From Blautia_A aquisgranensis (GTDB lineage Bacteria; Bacillota; Clostridia; Lachnospirales; Lachnospiraceae), in the NCBI RefSeq assembly GCF_040096615.1, contig NZ_JBBMEJ010000015.1, forward strand, positions 1 to 64,000: DNA of 64,000 bases, in the 5' to 3' direction. Each line of letters starts with the position of its first letter. The stretch's first letter is position 1. Position numbers and translations under genes: made by a program. A model generated the notes under the pieces. The model did no database searches and was not told the origin of the DNA. It saw nothing but the letters and a program-made list of their open reading frames with translations. This document shows, in pieces, positions 51,254-59,991 of the stretch.

Positions 51254-52240
51254 TTACAGGAATTTTTTGCGAAGCTCTGCTCCGTCAAGTGCACTTAAAT
51301 ATGCAGGTGCAACATCAAATACAGTCTTGCAGCCCTTCTGTCCTTCTTTGTTCATACGGTATGCAGCTCTTGCATAGGCAACGATAACAGAGGATGTGAA
51401 TTCCGGGTTGGAATCCAGTTTCAGGCTGTACTCGATCACATGGCTGTTCTCATTGTTCCAGCCTGTTTTTCCGCTGCGGATCACAAAACCACCGTGAGGG
51501 ATTCCGCTGTGATCACGGTCAAGCTCTTCCTGAGAGATAAAATGTACGGTTGTATCATACTCATCAAAGTAGTTCGGCATAGTCTTGATTTCTTCCTCGA
51601 TGCGGGCAAGATCAGCTCCCTCTTCAGCAACTACAAAGCACTCTCTTGTGTGTTTCTGGCGTGTGGTAAGCTCCGGATTCTCTCCGTTTCTTACAGACTC
51701 CAATGCTGCCTCTACAGGAATTGTGTACTGTTTTGCGTCTTTTACGCCCTTGATACGGCGGACTGCATCAGAATGTCCCTGGCTTACACCTTTGCCCCAG
51801 AATGTGTAGTCGTTTCCTTCTGTAAGAATCGCATTTGCGTACATACGGTTCAGAGAGAACATTCCCGGGTCCCAGCCTACGGAGATGATTCCCACATGGC
51901 CAGTCTCTGTTGCTGCCTTGTCAACATTTGCAAAATGCTCCGGAATTCTCTTATGTGTGTCAAAGCTGTCCACAACATTGAAATATTTCACATACTCCGG
52001 TGTCTGTACAGGAAGGTCTGTTGCGCTTCCTCCGCAGATGATCAGAACGTCGATCTCATCTTTATGCTGCTCAGCGTCTTTTACAGAGTAAACCTTTGCG
52101 GTCTCTGTAAGGATCTTTACAGTTTCAGGATCACGTCTGGTAAATACTGCAACCAACTCTGTATCCGGGTTGTGTTTGATGGCGCACTCTACGCCTCGTC
52201 CCAGGTTACCATAACCTAAAATTCCAATTCTTATGCTCAT
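51254..52240 (-). CDS. ddh: meso-Diaminopimelate D-dehydrogenase
   Basis: NADPH-dependent reductive amination of tetrahydrodipicolinate to meso-DAP, a one-step route to lysine and cell-wall DAP. From the ATG at 52240 (AGAGGAGG upstream) it has 328 residues, starting MSIRIGILGYGNLGRGVE with the dinucleotide-binding GYGNLG. CGGSATDLPVQ, VGWDPGMFSLNRMYANA and GKGVSQGHSDAVRRIKGV are family blocks for substrate binding. It is a single gene. Confidence 0.95.
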   Translation of the reverse strand: MSIRIGILGYGNLGRGVECAIKHNPDTELVAVFTRRDPETVKILTETAKVYSVKDAEQHKDEIDVLIICGGSATDLPVQTPEYVKYFNVVDSFDTHKRIPEHFANVDKAATETGHVGIISVGWDPGMFSLNRMYANAILTEGNDYTFWGKGVSQGHSDAVRRIKGVKDAKQYTIPVEAALESVRNGENPELTTRQKHTRECFVVAEEGADLARIEEEIKTMPNYFDEYDTTVHFISQEELDRDHSGIPHGGFVIRSGKTGWNNENSHVIEYSLKLDSNPEFTSSVIVAYARAAYRMNKEGQKGCKTVFDVAPAYLSALDGAELRKKFL

Positions 52241-52340
52241 AACGATTTCCTCCTCTTTTTTTTCTGCAGACAGGAAAAATCCCCTCTGCACTCTATATCG
52301 CAAAACAGATCTTCCTGATCTGTCTTACAGGCATTTTTTA

Positions 52341-52988
52341 TCAGCAGCAGAAAATTCCACCCGGCCAGCACATGGCGCAGGCCATAGTCCTGCAGCATGC
52401 ATCACACATATCACCACCCGCGGAAGGCATTCCGCCGAAAGGATCCTGCTGCTGTTGATACCAGCCGCCGCCACCTTCCATACGCTGAAGTAACATACGG
52501 TACTGCATGTTATTCGGTTCCTGTCTGACCGCCTCCCGGATCTGATCCAGTGCTGTCACATTGTTTCCAAGTCCCATATTGGCCATGGCTGCAAGGTAAT
52601 ACCATTCGCCATTCTTCTGTCCAAGAGAGTTCAGCACATTCATAGCCTCCTGATAGTGGCCGCTCTGCACATAATTGGCTGCCGCACGCCTTCGCATGCT
52701 CTCCTCATCCTGGTATGTGCTCTGTCCGGCACCACTATAACCGCCATAATTACCAAAGCCTCCATAGCTTCCATAACCGCCGCCGGAACTTCCGCCATAC
52801 TCTCTTTCCTTCATGATCTGCTCATAGGCCTGCTGGACTTCCTTGAATTTCTCCTCAGCCTGATCCTTATTCGGATTATTGATATTGGCATCCGGATGGT
52901 ATTTTCTGCTGAGCTTCCGGTATGCTTTTTTTATTTCATCATCTGATGCGCTTCTGGGAACTCCCAGCACACTGTATGGATCTAACAT
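52341..52988 (-). CDS. DnaJ-domain protein with Cys-rich C-terminus
   Basis: A 215-residue J-protein. The J domain (1-65) has the HPD motif in RKYHPDAN. A Gly/Tyr-rich stretch (68-95) follows, then a region with tetratricopeptide-like helices (EEAMNVLNSLG... ALDQIREAVRQEPNN), and a C-terminal tail with CDACCRTMACAMCW...CC that could bind metal or an iron-sulfur cluster. It is not a canonical DnaJ (no zinc-finger or client domains in the usual place). It overlaps the upstream DUF5685 gene by 7 bases. Confidence 0.85.
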   Translation of the reverse strand: MLDPYSVLGVPRSASDDEIKKAYRKLSRKYHPDANINNPNKDQAEEKFKEVQQAYEQIMKEREYGGSSGGGYGSYGGFGNYGGYSGAGQSTYQDEESMRRRAAANYVQSGHYQEAMNVLNSLGQKNGEWYYLAAMANMGLGNNVTALDQIREAVRQEPNNMQYRMLLQRMEGGGGWYQQQQDPFGGMPSAGGDMCDACCRTMACAMCWPGGIFCC

Positions 52989-53830
52989 TGTCTTTCTTTC
53001 TCCCGTTCTCCCCTGCGTTTCTCACCGATTGCTGTAAAGCGGCACCATACGCCGGAATACAAAATATTTCGAAGGATATCTCCATAGCGAATGATCGGAA
53101 GCTTCTCAAACTCCCTGCATGCCTCGGAAAGCATCATAATCAGCATTCCGCGCACCTCCGCCTCGAACCCTTCCATCTTATATTTTTCAAGAAACGGATT
53201 GTAATTTCCGTTTTCTGCATCTTTTTCCACATCATCATAGGCATCCAGGATGTAGATGAATTTCCCCAGATAAAAGCCCATTCGGCGCAACGAAGCCTCC
53301 CACACATCCTCGTGAAATGCAAAAACCTCTTCCATGATCCTTCCGGAACAGCCGGCAACCAGATCCACATCCGTCTCCCCCTGCTTTTCCAGCCTGGAAA
53401 GTTCTTCAAGGGCTTCCCTGATCCGGCGCATTTTCTCCTGATAAGCAGACATGTGCTTTTTTCCACTGTTTTTCAGAAGTGTGGCATAGGCATAGCGAAG
53501 ATATTTCCGTTCATCCTTCCAGTCGTCCATGCATTTATAATAAGAAAGGATCACATTCATATCTGCACAATACTCTGTCACAGCATTCTTGCGAACCGGC
53601 TGTGGTTTCAGCGGATGTACCGCGCACCGGGATTTTCCTTTTCTGGTCGGCGGCTCATAAAGTCCGCTGAGAAGAAGAACCACAAACGTCATATCATAGG
53701 TCAGGGAAATCTGTCCACTGATTCCGTAACGTTCCCGCAGTTCACGGCAGAGACCGCAGTAAAAAGAACGGTACATATCAAAATCCTTGAATTTAATTTC
53801 CGGCTTATTGACTGTCACATATCCGAACAT
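52982..53830 (-). CDS. DUF5685 family protein
   Basis: A 282-residue protein that I recognise as the DUF5685 family from the N-terminal MFGYVTVNKPEIKFKDFDMYRSFYCGLCREL and the helical DAYDDVEKD segment. It is all-helical in appearance, with the FYCGLC pair and several scattered cysteines (SRCAVH, EYCADMN, AGCSG) that may bind metal. DAYDDVEKDAENG resembles an Asp-rich prenyl-diphosphate-type motif, though nothing else supports that function. It is coupled to the DnaJ gene by overlap. Confidence 0.75.
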   Translation of the reverse strand: MFGYVTVNKPEIKFKDFDMYRSFYCGLCRELRERYGISGQISLTYDMTFVVLLLSGLYEPPTRKGKSRCAVHPLKPQPVRKNAVTEYCADMNVILSYYKCMDDWKDERKYLRYAYATLLKNSGKKHMSAYQEKMRRIREALEELSRLEKQGETDVDLVAGCSGRIMEEVFAFHEDVWEASLRRMGFYLGKFIYILDAYDDVEKDAENGNYNPFLEKYKMEGFEAEVRGMLIMMLSEACREFEKLPIIRYGDILRNILYSGVWCRFTAIGEKRRGEREKERQC

Positions 53831-53831
53831 G

Positions 53832-54245
53832 TCAGCTCCTCTTTACGAATTTTGTGTGGCATTTCGGACATTCGATCTCGATCTTACCTTTTCCTTTCGG
53901 AATACGGATCTTCTGTCCACAGCCGGGACAACTGTAAATATGGTGCGTTTTTCTCTGCTGCATCAGATTTTTTTCTTTATTGAAACGAAGACGGAGCTTC
54001 GATGTCATCTGAAGATATTTCTGATTTTCTGCATAACGCTGCTGGATGTTCCTGGAAAAAATCCGGAAATATGCATAAACGATCGCTGCGATTCCAAGAA
54101 AATCGAGAATGCTTCCAAGGCTGCGGTTCACCATGCTGACAAACATGGTCAGTATGATCAGAACCAGAGCAAGTCCCATGGTAAATCTGGAAAATTCATC
54201 CACTCCATAACGTCCCTGCATGAATTTATTAAATTTGTCTCGCAT
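53832..54245 (-). CDS. Small membrane protein with zinc ribbon
   Basis: 137 residues: two membrane segments (about 21-40 and 44-64), a basic region and a C-terminal zinc ribbon CPGCGQ...CPKCHTKF. Function unknown. It is separated by one base from the DUF5685 gene, so the zinc-ribbon, DUF5685 and DnaJ-like genes form one operon. Confidence 0.8.
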   Translation of the reverse strand: MRDKFNKFMQGRYGVDEFSRFTMGLALVLIILTMFVSMVNRSLGSILDFLGIAAIVYAYFRIFSRNIQQRYAENQKYLQMTSKLRLRFNKEKNLMQQRKTHHIYSCPGCGQKIRIPKGKGKIEIECPKCHTKFVKRS

Positions 54246-54310
54246 AATATCTGTCTCCTTTTCATTTACCGGCCACAGCTATAAGTTCAGCTGTTTTTTT
54301 CCGATAACTA

Positions 54311-55513
54311 CTATCGGTCATTGCAGACCTGGAAAATGTAGAATTTCAGATAATAGGATTCATCAGCAGACCAGAGGATCGGATGATCCGGTGCCTGTGT
54401 ACGGTATTCCACCTGACGAAGTCTCTTGTGTACATTCTTCGCCGCCTGGCCGATGGTCTGTGTGAAAAGCTCGTATGTCATAAAATGAGAACAGGAGCAG
54501 GTTGCCAGAAAACCGCCGTCTTTCACAAGGCGCATGGCACGAAGATTGATCTCCCTGTAGCCCTTTACTGCATTCTTCACAGAGCTTCTGGATTTCGTAA
54601 ATGCAGGCGGGTCAAGAATGACCACGTCAAACTTCTCACCTTTTTCTTCCAGCTCCGGAAGCAGTTCGAAAACATCTTCACAGATGAATTTCACTTTTCC
54701 GTCCAGTCCGTTAAGTTCTGCATTGCGTCTGGCCTGTTTAACAGCTGTCTCAGACGCATCTACACCGATAACACTCTTGGCGCCTGCAATTCCTGCATTA
54801 AGCGCAAAAGATCCTGTATGTGTGAAGCAGTCCAGAACTTTTGCATTCTTACAAAGTCTCTGGAGCGCCAGACGGTTATATTTCTGATCCAGGAAAAATC
54901 CTGTCTTCTGTCCGTCCTTGATATCCACCTCATATTTGACACCGTTCTCTTCGATCTGGACGATCGTCGGAAATTCCTCTCCGATAAATCCCTTGGTAAG
55001 TTCCATACCTTCCTGGCGGCGTACCTTTGCGTCACTTCGTTCGTATACACCACGGATATGGATTCCGTCTTCTTCAAGAATCTCCTTCAGTACACGAATG
55101 ATAGTTTCTTTCAGGCGGTCGATTCCAAGAGCCAGAGACTGCACAACCAGTACATCCGAAAACTTGTCCACAACAAGTCCCGGGAGAAAATCTGCTTCGC
55201 CGAAAATAATACGACAGCTTCCGGTATCTACCACCTTCCTGCGGTAATCCCATGCGTCACGAACGCGCTGTCTGATAAATTCTTCATTGATCTCTGTATG
55301 TTCATCTCTGGTCAGCATACGGACTGAGATCTTGGAATTGGTATTGATAAAACCTCTTCCCATAGGATAGCCGTCAAAATCGTGAACCAGCACGATATCT
55401 CCGTTGTTGAAGCTTCCCATGATGCTTGCGATCTCATTGTCATATACCCAGAGTCCTCCTGATTTCAGGAATCTGCCTTCGCCTTTTTTTAATGTTACTA
55501 CTGCCAGGCTCAT
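54311..55513 (-). CDS. rlmI: Class I SAM-dependent rRNA methyltransferase, RlmI-like
   Basis: A 400-residue probable 23S rRNA (cytosine-C5) methyltransferase like RlmI (m5C1962 in E. coli). N-terminal PUA domain (1-75), then a linker beta-domain and the Rossmann methyltransferase with motif I-like LDCFTHTGSFALNA, IGVDASETAV and DPPAFTKS. The catalytic cysteine is in the late TCSCSHFM segment. Monocistronic. Confidence 0.9.
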   Translation of the reverse strand: MSLAVVTLKKGEGRFLKSGGLWVYDNEIASIMGSFNNGDIVLVHDFDGYPMGRGFINTNSKISVRMLTRDEHTEINEEFIRQRVRDAWDYRRKVVDTGSCRIIFGEADFLPGLVVDKFSDVLVVQSLALGIDRLKETIIRVLKEILEEDGIHIRGVYERSDAKVRRQEGMELTKGFIGEEFPTIVQIEENGVKYEVDIKDGQKTGFFLDQKYNRLALQRLCKNAKVLDCFTHTGSFALNAGIAGAKSVIGVDASETAVKQARRNAELNGLDGKVKFICEDVFELLPELEEKGEKFDVVILDPPAFTKSRSSVKNAVKGYREINLRAMRLVKDGGFLATCSCSHFMTYELFTQTIGQAAKNVHKRLRQVEYRTQAPDHPILWSADESYYLKFYIFQVCNDR

Positions 55514-55825
55514 AAATTCTACCTTTTCCCTTTCTCATTTCCCATGACAGACAAAAGCGGCTATTTCTCACCGTCTTCCGCTGTCTTCTCATAAACCGAT
55601 TTAAACACAATTCTATCACAGAAGAAATCATTTTTCCAGTGCTTACCCGAATCCTTAATATAAATCACAGAATTTTTATAAAAATCCTCAAAAAATACAG
55701 CACAGCAAAGATATACACAAATTCTCTGCTGTGCTGGTTCTCTTATCATTCAGTTAAGTATTCATCATAGTTCTGCTTCACATTCTTCCATCTGCTGACT
55801 GCAGAATGAAGATCGTATCTGAAGC
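55514..55825. other. Intergenic stretch holding only a terminator
   Basis: 312 bases between the DUF1002 and rlmI genes. Apart from the terminator at 55691-55736 I see no gene or RNA. Short reading frames here lack ribosome binding sites. Confidence 0.6.
55691..55736 (-). terminator. Terminator of the DUF1002 gene
   Basis: Minus strand: CAGCACAGCA pairs with TGCTGTGCTG, then TATTTTTTG. Confidence 0.85.
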
Positions 55826-57607
55826 TTATTCTGCTGCAGACTCATCTGCAGAAGCTGTATTCTCACCGTAAAGTCCGGCAAGGAACTGCATAGTATCACT
55901 GTATAAGGTCTGCTTATCCTCCTGTGGAACATCCGCAAGAAGTGTTGCTGTCTCATCAACTTCTCCATTGCTGTCCTCTGTGCTGTCTGCTTCGTCAATA
56001 CCGAACAGCTTCTTAAGCTTCTTATCCATCATATTCAGCTCAGTACTCTGGAAGCTTTCGGTTCCGTCTGCTACATAGGAATCTGTTCCGTCTTTCAGAA
56101 TATCATAGTAGTCCTTCTCAACGATCTGTGCCAGATCCTTTCCTGTCTGCTCATCCAGTGTTACAGTTGCCATTTTTTCGGTATCTTCTGTTGCTGCCAG
56201 GAGAGAATCTGCATCACCCTGATATTCTCCCTTTGCAAAAAGTGCCAGCTTATCGTAATTGTTCTTTGCATCCTCACTGAGTACGGAAGTATCGATCTCA
56301 GTGCTGTCAGCAGCTGCGGACTCATCTGTGCTCTCGTTCTCAGAAGAATCTGCATCCTCTGTTGCTTCCGGAATTCCGGTCTCGTCAGATGCCGCTGCAT
56401 CTGATGCCTCATCAGAGCTGCTTTCATCTCCTGCTGATTCCTCTGCACCGCTCTCATCTGCTGTGCTCTCATCTCCTGTGGATTCCCCTGCACCGCTCTC
56501 ATCTGATGCACTCTCATCGCCTGTGGATTCCTCTGCACCACTCTCATCTGATGCGGATTCCTCTGTGCTGCTCTCATCTCCTGCTGACTCATCCGTGCCA
56601 CTCTCACTATATGTTCCGTCATCGGTTGCTTCCGGGATTCCGGTTTCATTATTATCACTGCCGTCTGTGGAATCGCCAGTCTCCTCCTCAAGTGTCGGAT
56701 CCTCTGTAGAACTCTGGATGACATCATCACCAAGTACACTGTCATCTACATTATTCACAATATCGTCTGAAGAGTCCCCGTCAACCTCTACCGTATCATC
56801 ACTGGTTTCTCCGTCAAGCGCTTCATCAGCCTGACCGGTTGTGTTGGCATTTACCTGCTCCAGAGTATCTTTTACATCGTCGTAGTTATAACCCTGCTCT
56901 GCGATCTTCTCAAGAAGAGAAACGATCTTGTCAATCTCCTCCTGGCTTACAGATACGTTATTCTGCTCTGCAACATTCACAACAATGTTCTGAATCTCAT
57001 CTGCGTTCTGTACGTTGTTCTGGATCACATCCATCTTGGACTGGTTCACAACCGTTGTTGCCTCATTCTTGCCAACCTGGTCTGCAAGGTTTCCGGTTAC
57101 TACCATCTCCTCGTTTGCAAGCTTGGTCTTGGTCTCATCCAGCTTCTGTCCGCTGGCCTTCTCATAAGCCATCTGGATACCGGTAAGCGCGCCGGTTCCG
57201 GAAACCTCCATCGGGCAGGCTGCAACAACTTCGCAGTTCTTCACACCGGAAGTAGAAAGTGTTGTGGCGATCATGTTTCCGGTTACCCAGTTAAGATTTG
57301 CGGTACGCACTTTAATTCCACCGGACTGTGTCGGTTTCACATATGCACAGCTTAAGGTTCTGGTACCGATCTGGGACTGTGGTGCGATATTATCCAGGTG
57401 GTTATGCTCATCCTGGTTGGTGATCGTCATAACCTGAACCTGGTCAGCACTTACATTAAAATATTTCATCATAGTCTGCTTCTGTGCATCAGTAAGGTCT
57501 GCGCCAAGTGTTACAACCTTTGATGCATCTGCAAGTACAGGATTTACACTGCCTGCAACAAGGCATGCACTGCAGAGTAATGCAGCGATCAGATTTCTTT
57601 TCTTCAT
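55826..57607 (-). CDS. Exported DUF1002 protein with acidic repeat region
   Basis: A 593-residue exported protein related to Bacillus YpuA (DUF1002). Signal peptide MKKRNLIAALLCSACLVAGSVNPVLA; the DUF1002 domain (about 27-265) has VVTLGADLTDAQKQTMM and SGTGALTGIQMAYEKASG. Then comes a region of about 190 residues of Glu/Asp/Ser/Gly/Thr repeats built on DES(A/G)..ES units, and a conserved-looking C-terminal part with a helical bundle character. No cell-wall anchor motif is seen. Function unknown. The start at 57607 is preferred over one five codons earlier. Confidence 0.85.
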   Translation of the reverse strand: MKKRNLIAALLCSACLVAGSVNPVLADASKVVTLGADLTDAQKQTMMKYFNVSADQVQVMTITNQDEHNHLDNIAPQSQIGTRTLSCAYVKPTQSGGIKVRTANLNWVTGNMIATTLSTSGVKNCEVVAACPMEVSGTGALTGIQMAYEKASGQKLDETKTKLANEEMVVTGNLADQVGKNEATTVVNQSKMDVIQNNVQNADEIQNIVVNVAEQNNVSVSQEEIDKIVSLLEKIAEQGYNYDDVKDTLEQVNANTTGQADEALDGETSDDTVEVDGDSSDDIVNNVDDSVLGDDVIQSSTEDPTLEEETGDSTDGSDNNETGIPEATDDGTYSESGTDESAGDESSTEESASDESGAEESTGDESASDESGAGESTGDESTADESGAEESAGDESSSDEASDAAASDETGIPEATEDADSSENESTDESAAADSTEIDTSVLSEDAKNNYDKLALFAKGEYQGDADSLLAATEDTEKMATVTLDEQTGKDLAQIVEKDYYDILKDGTDSYVADGTESFQSTELNMMDKKLKKLFGIDEADSTEDSNGEVDETATLLADVPQEDKQTLYSDTMQFLAGLYGENTASADESAAE

Positions 57608-57669
57608 TGATTTTCCCTCCATATATAATTTACTGAATTATTGATCTTGTCACCATTTTTCTGTTTCAT

Positions 57670-57699
57670 ATTATAACACAGATATATAGATATTTGTAA
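57670..57699 (-). promoter_or_regulatory. Promoter of the DUF1002 gene
   Basis: Minus-strand -35 TTACAA (57699-57694), 18-base spacer, -10 TATAAT (57675-57670). Confidence 0.65.
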
Positions 57700-57725
57700 T
57701 TTATATTGTCTCAATTTTCTGTATA

Positions 57726-57788
57726 AAAAGACCATTCTGCAGATATTTTTTCTCAGACTGATCTGTACACCTGCAAAATGGTCTTTCG
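57726..57788 (-). terminator. Terminator of the cobalamin-controlled ABC operon
   Basis: Minus strand: AAAGACCATT pairs with AATGGTCTTT, then TTATAC; the operon's last stop is 6 bases upstream of it. Confidence 0.8.
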
Positions 57789-57794
57789 TTATTT

Positions 57795-58895
57795 TTATAT
57801 ATGTTTTAATTTTCCGGTTTTTTCTGCTTCTTCCAATAATTTCCGGTTTCCGGCATTCATGGTACCAAAATCCTTCAGCGGGCAACAGACTTCCCGGCAT
57901 TTTTTCATAGCTTCCAGTGCTTTCTGATAAGCTGCATCGGAAATACACTCAAAAGGCTTCTCCGTGATCACTTCACATGCGAGCTCTTTTGCCACCTGAT
58001 AATCCGCATCATTGGTATGAAGAACTCCTGTGATAAATGGAATTCCCTGGCGCTGCAGCTTCCGGTATGCGGGAATACCACTTCCGTTGCCTCCAATGAT
58101 GAACACCTCCGGTTCTCCGGCCGGCGGTTCCATCTCCACACAGCCAAACTCTGCGTTATAGCTTCCACGTGTGATTCCATAAAGTTCACAGATATATTCC
58201 GATGTAAAAATCTCCTCCGGTGTGCCGTATTTTTCGATGTGATCGCCATGAACACAGATCACCTGATCGGATATCTTCTGGGCAAGATCCAGCTCATGAA
58301 GTGACATGATTACTGTAACTTTTTTTTCCAGAACCATTTTTTTCAGGATGGCAAGAAGCTCCAGCTTGTGCCGGATATCCAGAAATGAGGTCGGCTCATC
58401 CAGAATGATGATTTCCGGCTCCTGACAGATGGCACGTGCAAGCAGAATTCTCTGACGCTGTCCGTCACTGATCGCAGTAAAATCCCGGTCTTTTAAGTCC
58501 CAGGCATGAACCATCTCCATGGCATTGCGGACTTTTTTCCTGTCCTCCTCCGAAAGGATTCCAAGAGTTCCCGTATAAGGATAACGGCCGGTCGCTACCA
58601 CATCCTCGCAGGTCATAAGCTCCGGGCGCATCCGTTCTGTGAGCACTACAGCCAGCTTCTTTGAAACTTCCTTGTTGGTCATCCTGCTCATTTCTGACTG
58701 TTCCAGATATACCGTTCCGCTGATCAGGGAAAGCTGTCTTGTGATACTCTTGAGGATCGTAGATTTTCCGGCACCGTTTGGTCCGATCAGCGTCAGGATC
58801 TCTCCTTTGTTCAGTTTGATATTGATCTCACGGATCAGAGGCTTTCCATCATAACCAACGGTAAGCTGATCCGTATAAAAAAAGTATGATTTCAT
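57795..58895 (-). CDS. FecE/BtuD-type ABC transporter ATPase with extra C-terminal domain
   Basis: A 366-residue ATPase for siderophore/cobalamin-class import. Residues 1-250: Walker A GPNGAGKST, Q-loop, signature ISDGQRQRIL (replacing the usual LSGGQ), Walker B IIILDEPTSFLD and H-loop MSLHELD. Beyond this a domain of about 105 residues begins EPEVFIIGGNGSG (nucleotide-binding-like loop) and contains several cysteines (ACEV, ECISD, CREVCCPLKDFG). It could be a regulatory or ligand-sensing domain. Two bases separate it from the permease gene. Confidence 0.9.
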   Translation of the reverse strand: MKSYFFYTDQLTVGYDGKPLIREINIKLNKGEILTLIGPNGAGKSTILKSITRQLSLISGTVYLEQSEMSRMTNKEVSKKLAVVLTERMRPELMTCEDVVATGRYPYTGTLGILSEEDRKKVRNAMEMVHAWDLKDRDFTAISDGQRQRILLARAICQEPEIIILDEPTSFLDIRHKLELLAILKKMVLEKKVTVIMSLHELDLAQKISDQVICVHGDHIEKYGTPEEIFTSEYICELYGITRGSYNAEFGCVEMEPPAGEPEVFIIGGNGSGIPAYRKLQRQGIPFITGVLHTNDADYQVAKELACEVITEKPFECISDAAYQKALEAMKKCREVCCPLKDFGTMNAGNRKLLEEAEKTGKLKHI

Positions 58896-58897
58896 TT

Positions 58898-59917
58898 TTA
58901 TATCCTCTGCTGTCTGTGAATCATGATATAGATAACCACCGGTGCTCCGAAAACGGCTGTCACAGAACTGATGCTCAGCTCTGTCGGGGCAAACACTGTT
59001 CTTGCGATAAGATCACAGAACAGGCAGAACACTGCGCCACCCAGGAAACAGGCCGGAATCACCAGAAGCGGCTTTGCTGTCTTCAAAAGACTTTTTGCAA
59101 TGTGCGGAACTGCGATTCCCACAAAAGAGATCGGTCCCGCAAAGGCCGTGACACAGGCAGACAGAATACTGGAAAGCAGGATCAAAAGAATCCGGAATGC
59201 CTTAATATTTACTCCCATATTTTGTGCATATGTCTCTCCCAGCTGATATGCGCTGATGGGTTTTGACATAAAGAATACGATCACCATGGTAACAAGCACC
59301 ACCACTGCCATGGTTCGCACATTTCCCCAAGTCATTCCGGAAAAACTTCCCAGTGACCAGTTATGAAGATTGACGATATTGGAATCGTCTGCAAAGGTCA
59401 CCACAAAATCCGTGATCGCCGAGCAGATATATCCGATCATAACACCACTGATAACCAGCATGGACATGTTGTGAACTTTTTTTGCCACAAGGAGCACAAA
59501 GCCCATGGAAATCATGGAGCCTGCAAAAGCCGCAAGGATCATAGCTCCGGATCCGATCGCAACCGATCTGCTGAGAAGAAAGATCATCAGAAGTGCCACG
59601 ATCAGCTTGGCTCCGGAGGAAATTCCCAGTACAAACGGACCTGCGATCGGGTTATTGAAAAACGTCTGCAGCAGAAAACCTGAAACGGAAAGCGCGCCGC
59701 CCAGGATAATAACTGCCAGAATTCTCGGAAGACGGATCTCCCACACAATATTATAGGAAGTTTCATCTCCCTGATGCCGGAATATGATATTCAGAATGTC
59801 TTTCACAGAAAGATGGATACTTCCGGAATTTACATTCCATATGAATAAAATGATCAGAAGTACTGCAAGGATCACAAAAGCGATCCCATACCGGACTGTT
59901 CTTTTTCGGTCGTGCAT
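58898..59917 (-). CDS. FecCD family ABC transporter permease
   Basis: A 339-residue permease with about ten membrane segments, from VRYGIAFVILAVLLIILFIW to the C-terminus. IRLPRILAVIILGGALSVSGFLLQTFFNNPIAGPFVLGISSGA is the family hallmark, and GPISFVGIAVPHIAK marks the C-terminal half. The family moves iron siderophores, heme or cobalamin; the riboswitch context here favours a corrinoid or cobalt compound. Confidence 0.93.
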   Translation of the reverse strand: MHDRKRTVRYGIAFVILAVLLIILFIWNVNSGSIHLSVKDILNIIFRHQGDETSYNIVWEIRLPRILAVIILGGALSVSGFLLQTFFNNPIAGPFVLGISSGAKLIVALLMIFLLSRSVAIGSGAMILAAFAGSMISMGFVLLVAKKVHNMSMLVISGVMIGYICSAITDFVVTFADDSNIVNLHNWSLGSFSGMTWGNVRTMAVVVLVTMVIVFFMSKPISAYQLGETYAQNMGVNIKAFRILLILLSSILSACVTAFAGPISFVGIAVPHIAKSLLKTAKPLLVIPACFLGGAVFCLFCDLIARTVFAPTELSISSVTAVFGAPVVIYIMIHRQQRI

Positions 59918-59991
59918 TTTTTATATATCCCCTTCCGTGTTTTTCTTCCACAGGATCATCTGTGCACAGTGATCCGCCCTCGACAGATATC

